Source: Bacteroidales bacterium (GTDB lineage Bacteria; Bacteroidota; Bacteroidia; Bacteroidales; UBA4417). Taken from it: a stretch of DNA of 61,365 nucleotides. The stretch spans positions 1-61,365 of the forward strand of contig JAURYB010000192.1 of NCBI GenBank assembly GCA_030654075.1, in the 5' to 3' direction. This document shows, piece by piece, positions 55,734 to 61,365 of this stretch. The position numbers and the translations under genes were made by a program. The notes below the pieces were generated by a model. That model ran no database searches. It was not told the origin of the DNA and saw only the letters and a program-made list of their open reading frames with translations. Positions within the stretch are counted from its first letter, which is position 1, and every line of letters begins with the position of its first letter.

Positions 55734-57561
55734 TTATTTCTGCAAAATCAGTTTTCTTGTTTCTGAAAATGAGCCTGCCTGCATCCGGCAGAAATATATC
55801 CCTTTGGCTAATTCTGTTGCGTTCCAATCTACCGAATACTCTCCAACAGGCTTTCGCTCATTTACCAGGCTTCCAACTTCACCACCCATCGTATTAAACA
55901 CTTTCAATGAAACAAAGCCTGCCCCGGTGACTTTATACCTGATGGTTGTGGTTGAAGTGAATGGATTTGGGTAATTCTGTATCAGCGGCAATGATTCTTC
56001 CGGATATAATCCTACGGAAGTGAATGTTTCATCCAATGTGATAACCGATTTTGCTGTGTTGCCCCATAATGTATCTGCTACAAGGGCTTTTCCCACGCGA
56101 TAGTACAAAGTATCCGCCCTGTCGTTGGAAACATTTGCGGGGAATGTAAATTTGCTGACGCTATCCGTTGTGCCTTCGCTTACACGAATAATTTTCAGAA
56201 CAAGATTTTTATGAACTGACTGGAGATCATAATCATTCAGGAGTAACCTGGAAAGAGTAAAGGTGCGGTTCGATTTCAGGAAATCGGGAAGCGCAAAGGG
56301 CGCATTATCTATACCACGCAAACCGGGATAAGTGCTATCAGTTCGGATTACCCATACTTTATTAAAATCCCAGCCGGTGAAACTGGATGTTTTTTGCATT
56401 TGCACTGTTGTTAATCCTGATCCCGAAAACGAACTATGATTATCACCATGCCCTGAAATCAGTCCGGTGGTTTCTTTGTTCCAGTTGCACTGAATAACTG
56501 TTGCCTCATAATTATTCCCGACTACTCCGCCGATATAACCTCCGGTTACTTTTCCGGTCGCATAACAATATAGGATTGTGTCGTTATTGCTTCCCGCGAC
56601 ACCTCCTGCATCATCAGTGGCATTAATATTACCGGTTGAATAACAGTTGATTGTTTTGCCCGGGCCTTTATACCCTGCTCCATTTGATCCTACTATCCCA
56701 CCAATGCTCCCGTAAATGCCACTTATGTTGCCGGTTGCATAGCAGATGCTGATAGCGCTCCTGGTTAAGCCCGGCAATACCACCCACATAGGAGCCGCCA
56801 GTTACATTACCAGTCGAATAACAATAGGTGACAGTGGGGGATTCAATTAGCCCTGCAATACCACCAACTTCAACAATATCACCTTTTACGTTTCCTGAAG
56901 AATGACAATAACTGATTACCCCGTAAGCGCACCTCCCCGCGATTCCGCCAACAGAGCTTCCACTGAGTCTTTCACCGCTGGCATAGCAGTTGCTGACAGC
57001 AGCGCAGTTTTTAATTGTGTCCTCATTTTCGCCCGCAATACCACCGACAACACTTACACCTGTAACACTTCCACTTGCATTGCAGCTGCTAATTCTGCCT
57101 TTATTAAATCCAACTATGCAGCCTACATAGTAATTACCACTAATCTTTGCCTTCGTTACTCCCAGGCTGTCGATTGTTGCAAGGGAGGTATAACCAAAAA
57201 GCTCTATGCAATTGGCCGCCGGACGCTGGATAGTGAGATTGTTAACAGAATGTCCCGCGCCATGAAATTTTCCTGTAAAAAAGTTTGTTTCGTTACCTAT
57301 TGGCACAAAACCGCTGCCTCCGTTTTCGGTCGCCGATGCTGATGCATCAATATCATTTGCCAGGCGATAAGTGGCGGAAAGAGTATAACTGCCGGTTCCT
57401 ATCGCTTTTAAATCGGCATAGTCTTTCACTAAGTACGGGCTTCCAGCTGTGCCGCTTCCGTTCATAGTACCGCCTGTGGCAAAAGCTGAAATGGTAGTTG
57501 CTAAAAGGATTGAAATAAATAAAACGGAATAGGAAAGTGTTCTGGGGTTTTTCATTTTCAT
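55734..57561 (-). pseudogene. GLUG-repeat T9SS surface protein, frameshifted
   Basis: Two overlapping minus-strand frames make one protein. From the ATG at 57561 the first frame has a signal peptide (SVLFISILLATTISAFA), SGTAGSPYLVKDYADLKAIG, and GLUG repeats such as GGIAGENEDTIKNC and VGGIAGLIESPTVTYCYSTG up to GGSYVGGIAGLN. One extra base near 56759-56762 shifts it. The second frame continues SAISICYATGNISGIYGSIG and further GLUG repeats, a linker (DNAPFALPDFLKSNRTFT) and a T9SS domain with QNYPNPFTSTTTIRY ending KLILQK. Removing one G gives an uninterrupted protein of roughly 610 residues. It may be a real pseudogene, a phase-variable gene or an assembly error. Confidence 0.8.
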
Positions 57562-57585
57562 AGGCTTTAAATTATTAATTAACAA

Positions 57586-57944
57586 TTAGATATCAATGAC
57601 GTTTAGTTAAGGATTCATGTTAAAAGTTTCCATTATTGTATTCTTATATTCCATTACCCCCCTTGTCTCCCCTTGTGCTTCGGCTCCACTCAGCAACTAG
57701 GGGGAGGTCTTACTAACAAAGCTTTTTCTATGTCGAAGGTCTGGAATTTTGTTGCGAACAGCTCCCTCCCTATTTTCCAGGGAGGGCAGGGGAGGGTACA
57801 ATTTCAGATAATTTTTTTCTTTCTTTTCTGAAAAACGCTAACTAAACGACATTGATTCATGTTTGCTTGATTTAAAGGAGATGTGCTTTAACTCTTATTA
57901 AATATATTCTCAATAAGGCTTCAGTAATTGAACTGATGAATACA
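57586..57944. other. Intergenic region with a strong GC-rich hairpin
   Basis: No gene. A perfect 8-bp stem (CCCTCCCT 57764-57771 / AGGGAGGG 57779-57786) is embedded in a G/C-tract-rich stretch (57656-57797) that looks like a dispersed repeat. No T tract follows on the minus strand, so it is not a clear terminator. Confidence 0.55.
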
Positions 57945-59213
57945 TTAATCCTTAACCAAACGAACCGAAAAGGCCATGTACTCCACCGGACTGGCTCTAA
58001 CAAGATCTCTGGAGTTGTAAGACATATGCCGATTCCAGGCCCAATCATCATGGTATACTGTGGAAGTCCACCAAAACGCGCATACAGTGAGGCATTCAAA
58101 TACGTTTGGCATGTTGCGTAGATATCCAGCCGGTAGAGCTGTAAAGCCTATTTCGTTGGTGGCATAAGCATTGGGACTTAGCCAATGGGAATAGCCACTT
58201 TCCCTTAACTTTCCTCCGGCCGACCATTCTCCTCCAATGAAAGTGGTTAAAGCGGTCCATTCGGCATCGCTTGGTAAATGCCAACCAGGAGGACATGCTG
58301 CCATTGCCGCATGCCAGTTATATAAAACACCGTATGTTTTATAATTAGCCGTTAATTTGGCTGCTGCCACATCTGTACCGTCATAATCATAAACGTAATA
58401 ATATGGGTCAGTTGCTGAAATAACAGAAGGTGGACCAACTTTAGGCAAATAGGCCAGGTTTTCGGCCATCCACCAGGTTGTGTCAATCTTTACAACCTTG
58501 TAACTTTTGTTGTCGATATCGCAGTTTACAAATTCAACAACAATGGTTTTAGATACGGTGGGTTTAAGTGTTTCAATAGTTGTATGAACATCCTGGCCCC
58601 AATACCAGTAATAATTTAACAGAATTACATCACCATCTTTATAAGACAGATTTCCACCGGTTGTTGCGCTCTTCAATTGATTTGTATCGGGTTTTTGCGA
58701 ATTTAATTTTTCATTCCCAGAATACAAAATAGAGCTGTTTTGTACTTTTTCGCCTGTGTAAACTGCTTTAAAACTGGTAGTCTCATTATTTTTCAATACA
58801 GAAATGAAATAGATACCTGCAATCGGGAACTTGAACTTAAAACGATGAGTTCCCTGCGCCAGGTTCTGCATTTTTTCACACAACAACTGGCCATTGGCAT
58901 TGTATAATTTGAGTTCAACCTTTTCACTCTTGTCAGTTGATAAACAAAAAGTAGCATCGTCATGAGTTGGATTTGGATAAATGTTTCCGTTTTCAAGATT
59001 ATTTTGCAAAAGATTTATGCTAGTGATTGTTTTCATTAGCACAAGCGATTCATTTCCCAAAAATTTCACAATCTGGCCCGTCCTCAGGTTGGTTGCCTGA
59101 ATACTGTCGATCGGAGTACCGCTTACCAGTGGTTGGAATGAAATTGTTATATCCTGAGCGTTTGAATTCAACATTGCAAAACCCAGTAAAACAGAAAGAG
59201 TAAATTTTTTCAT
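57945..59213 (-). CDS. FISUMP-domain protein with internal T9SS-type domain, copy 1
   Basis: The ATG at 59213 gives a signal peptide (FTLSVLLGFAMLNSNAQ). It is followed by a short beta domain (ITISFQPLVSGTPIDSIQAT), a Por_secre_tail-like domain at about 72-155 (IYPNPTHDDATFCLS to SFKAVYTG), a linker, and a C-terminal FISUMP domain (about 235-422: YKVVKIDTTWWMAENLAYLP, YGVLYNWHAAMA, CPPGWHLPSDAEWTALTTFI, WWTSTVYHDD, FSVRLVKD). FISUMP proteins are Fibrobacter/Bacteroidetes major-paralogue surface proteins of unknown role. Having the sorting-type domain internal rather than terminal is unusual. It is a paralogue of the next gene upstream. Confidence 0.87.
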   Translation of the reverse strand: MKKFTLSVLLGFAMLNSNAQDITISFQPLVSGTPIDSIQATNLRTGQIVKFLGNESLVLMKTITSINLLQNNLENGNIYPNPTHDDATFCLSTDKSEKVELKLYNANGQLLCEKMQNLAQGTHRFKFKFPIAGIYFISVLKNNETTSFKAVYTGEKVQNSSILYSGNEKLNSQKPDTNQLKSATTGGNLSYKDGDVILLNYYWYWGQDVHTTIETLKPTVSKTIVVEFVNCDIDNKSYKVVKIDTTWWMAENLAYLPKVGPPSVISATDPYYYVYDYDGTDVAAAKLTANYKTYGVLYNWHAAMAACPPGWHLPSDAEWTALTTFIGGEWSAGGKLRESGYSHWLSPNAYATNEIGFTALPAGYLRNMPNVFECLTVCAFWWTSTVYHDDWAWNRHMSYNSRDLVRASPVEYMAFSVRLVKD

Positions 59214-59296
59214 ATTTCCTGATTTTAAATTCATTACACATTATTAATTTTAATTCTATTTACGGTTATTCTACTGTTTCCTGACAATAAAATACA

Positions 59297-60574
59297 TTAA
59301 TCCTTGATGCAGCGAACAGCACAGCCGCCGGTCTTTTTGGCGGTTTTTCGTTCCACACTGTTGTTAAAATAGTACATGCCCCGGTACCAGGCATCTGTAG
59401 TATTGCCACTTGACGAACTCCACCACATGGCTCCATAGCCACCATAATAGGACACATAGTCATTGCGCCAGCCACCTCCAAGGGCAGTAAAGCCGCTGCT
59501 ATTATCACAACCTGTGCTAGCACTGGTCCAGTGCATAGCCCCGGTTTCCTTAAGTTTGCCGCCAGCAACCGTTTCTCCACCCAGATAGGAGGTTAATGTA
59601 GTCCATGCCGTATCTGAAGGTAAATGCCACCCGGTTGGGCAAAGTTTGTCGGTATTCAAGGCATACCAATTATAAAGTGCTCCGTAACCATAAGTTTTAA
59701 ACACAACTGAATTGTTATACCAGCACCATGCAGGTGTGGTTAAGGCTCCCCACTCATTACCGATGACATTTGGGATGGAATCGCCATCGTTATACTTAGT
59801 CGTTTTGAGGTTTTCGGCCATCCAGGTTTGAGTTCCTATCTTTACTACCGCATAGTTATTTTTATCAGCATCGGTACAGGCAATAAAATTAAAAGCAACA
59901 GATTGGGTTTTGATTGGTATCAGCATAAATACTGTACTGTAAATGCCTGATATTCCTGTCAGTTTCAATTGATCGCCGGTGTTAAATTGCATATTTATTA
60001 CTGAATTTTCACTTTCCAAACTCTTTATATTTCCTGTGTTTGAAGAAGTGTTCTTCTCGTTTATGTGCGAAATAGCTGCGATATGTTTTAATTCAGCTTT
60101 TCCATTAGTTCCATTGGTGCTAACAATTTTAGAAGCATAGGAATAGTTGGCTGATTCGACTCTCATAATATAAATGCCTCTGCCGATGCCTCTCAGGTTG
60201 TAGGTTTGATGTCCTTTTGTTACAAATTCCTGGTGTTGTAAAATTCGTTTGCCGCTTATGGTATATAGTTCAACCGTCATTTTGCCTTGTGCAGTTGCTT
60301 CAAAATCTACAGAGCAGGCTCCATTTATTGGATTTGGATAGATATATAAAGCATTATCTGAAATAGATTGCAGTTCGTTTATTCCAACCGCTGAAGTAAG
60401 GTGCAAAATATCTCTGCCACTTAGCTTTTTACTTGTACCCTGTGTTAAATTTTCAACTTTTACCGAGTCAACTGAAGCGGCTGCCCCGGTTCCTGTAAAG
60501 CTTATTTGATAATCCTGTGCCTGTGTATTAAACATCCCGAACAGGATTAAAAAGATTGCTGTTAATAGTTTCAT
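59297..60574 (-). CDS. FISUMP-domain protein with internal T9SS-type domain, copy 2
   Basis: 425 residues with a signal peptide ending MFNTQAQ. The order is the same as in its neighbour: a short domain (YQISFTGTGAAASVDSVKVE), a sorting-type domain (LYIYPNPINGACSVDFEA to SYASKIVST), a linker, then FISUMP (YAVVKIGTQTWMAENLKTTK, YGALYNWYALNT, CPTGWHLPSDTAWTTLTSYL, GFTALGGGWRNDY, MWWSSSSGN, GGCAVRCIKD). The FISUMP part is the more canonical of the two. The genes are about 80 bp apart, both on the minus strand, and probably arose by duplication. Confidence 0.88.
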   Translation of the reverse strand: MKLLTAIFLILFGMFNTQAQDYQISFTGTGAAASVDSVKVENLTQGTSKKLSGRDILHLTSAVGINELQSISDNALYIYPNPINGACSVDFEATAQGKMTVELYTISGKRILQHQEFVTKGHQTYNLRGIGRGIYIMRVESANYSYASKIVSTNGTNGKAELKHIAAISHINEKNTSSNTGNIKSLESENSVINMQFNTGDQLKLTGISGIYSTVFMLIPIKTQSVAFNFIACTDADKNNYAVVKIGTQTWMAENLKTTKYNDGDSIPNVIGNEWGALTTPAWCWYNNSVVFKTYGYGALYNWYALNTDKLCPTGWHLPSDTAWTTLTSYLGGETVAGGKLKETGAMHWTSASTGCDNSSGFTALGGGWRNDYVSYYGGYGAMWWSSSSGNTTDAWYRGMYYFNNSVERKTAKKTGGCAVRCIKD

Positions 60575-60723
60575 ATGTTTATTGATTTTTAAGTTAATAC
60601 TCTTTAATCAGTTATTTCCGTCTTTGCTTCCAATCTAGGCTAAATTTTATGAATAACAGATTAGTATCTGTTTAATATATCCGGCAATGATTACAGCCGG
60701 AAAGTCAATTTGCAGACAGGCTG

Positions 60724-61365
60724 CTATTTAATTAAAATCAATTTCTTCATTTCAACAACCCCTTCAGTGTCAATTTTTAAAAAATAGGTTCCACCGGACA
60801 AAGTTCTGCCATCAAATTCCACTTCATATGCTCCCGGTGCAAGTTTTTCGTTTACAAGGGTGGATACTTGCCTGCCAATCTCATTAAATACTTTTAACGA
60901 GACAAAACCTGTCTTTACAACCTTAAACTTAATAGTTGTTGTGAATCTGAAGGGGTTGGGGTAGTTCTGTAATAGCGACTCTGATTTTTCAGCATAAAAT
61001 GCTACGGAAGTGAATGTTTCATCCAACGTGATAACCGATTTTGCTGTGTTGCCCCATAATGTATCTGCAACCAGGACTTTTCCCACGCGGTAGTACAAAG
61101 TATCTGCCTTGCCATTGGAAACATTTACGGGGAATGTGAATTTACTGACGCTATCTGTTATGCCTTCGCTTACACGAATAATTTTCAGAACAAGATTTTT
61201 ATGAACTGACTGGAGATCATAATCATTCAGGAGTAACCTGGAAAGTGTAAAGGTGCGGTTCGATTTCAGGAAATCGGGAAGCGCAAAGGGCGCATTATCT
61301 ATACCACGCAAACCGGGATAAGTGCTATCAGTTCGGATTACCCATACTTTATTAAAATCCCAGCC
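60724..61365 (-). CDS. C-terminal part of a second GLUG-type T9SS protein, cut by the window edge
   Basis: The frame is open to the right edge (GWDFNKVWVIRTDSTYPG precedes the first in-window TTG at 61311), so the gene starts outside. About 214 residues are visible: a linker (DNAPFALPDFLKSNRTFT, LLLNDYDLQSVHKNL) and a beta domain nearly identical to the tail of the protein at 55734-57561. Then comes a different T9SS sorting domain (LLQNYPNPFRFTTTIKF to KKLILIK). By analogy its missing N-terminus should hold GLUG repeats. Confidence 0.88.
   Translation of the reverse strand, partial: GWDFNKVWVIRTDSTYPGLRGIDNAPFALPDFLKSNRTFTLSRLLLNDYDLQSVHKNLVLKIIRVSEGITDSVSKFTFPVNVSNGKADTLYYRVGKVLVADTLWGNTAKSVITLDETFTSVAFYAEKSESLLQNYPNPFRFTTTIKFKVVKTGFVSLKVFNEIGRQVSTLVNEKLAPGAYEVEFDGRTLSGGTYFLKIDTEGVVEMKKLILIK

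Overview
The window comes from a member of the Bacteroidota, most likely an environmental Bacteroidia lineage (Bacteroidales/Marinilabiliales-like). The evidence is SusC/SusD transport pairs, lipoproteins with Bacteroidetes-type signal peptides, several secreted proteins with type IX secretion system (T9SS) sorting domains, TAnnTTTG promoter boxes, and low GC. T9SS cargo argues against a gut Bacteroides. I saw no rRNA, tRNA or CRISPR array.

Layout. (1) 1-1996: an unrecognised gene cut by the left edge, followed by a bactofilin-like beta-solenoid gene. (2) 2208-17481: a polysaccharide utilisation locus (PUL) for an alpha-glucan, most likely dextran. It has a membrane-bound SusR/DUF6377-type regulator, SusC, SusD, a SusE/F-like glucan-binding lipoprotein, a GH66 dextranase-family lipoprotein, a GH31 alpha-glucosidase and a large six-hairpin glycosidase-like protein with a C-terminal carbohydrate-binding module. 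(3) 17608-20735: an orphan SusD gene between two broken copies of one flavodoxin/FMN-reductase gene; one of them is interrupted by a clean 96-bp insertion. (4) 21085-24038: a two-gene candidate defence module, a nuclease-fused SF1/DUF2075 helicase plus an HNH endonuclease whose N-terminus resembles the sulfur-binding domain of ScoMcrA. (5) 24219-29150: small accessory genes: VOC protein, serine hydrolase, a YCII/DGPF plus ECF42-type sigma factor pair, and a DUF2975 plus XRE regulator pair. (6) 30069-34949: a 1626-residue T9SS-exported protein with seven copies of an undescribed ~145-residue module alternating with BACON-like domains.

(7) 35536-43397: housekeeping genes: LolC/E-type permease, methyltransferase, rbfA, MsbA-like ABC exporter, M20 peptidase, mtnA, tag. 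Several short tandem repeat arrays lie among them, and one repeat has entered the mtnA reading frame. (8) 43565-50926: an apparently complete route to an aminoethylphosphonate headgroup and its attachment to lipid: PEP mutase, phosphonopyruvate decarboxylase, AEP transaminase, a CTP:phosphonate cytidylyltransferase and a CDP-alcohol phosphatidyltransferase. An LtaS-like membrane transferase is embedded in the locus. (9) 50971-61365: minus-strand T9SS-type surface proteins: a YCF48-like beta-propeller, two tandem sialidase-fold (BNR) paralogues, a frameshifted GLUG-repeat protein, two FISUMP proteins with an internal sorting-type domain, and a second GLUG-type tail cut by the right edge.

How the genes work together. 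In the PUL, the GH66 enzyme would cut dextran at the surface, SusC/D/E would capture and import oligosaccharides, and GH31 plus the six-hairpin protein would release glucose, under control of the SusR-like sensor. In the phosphonate locus, PEP would be converted to AEP, activated as CMP-AEP and passed to a lipid acceptor, giving a phosphonolipid envelope. The most novel candidates are the helicase/HNH module, the repeat-module giant, the phosphonolipid locus and the sixth PUL component.
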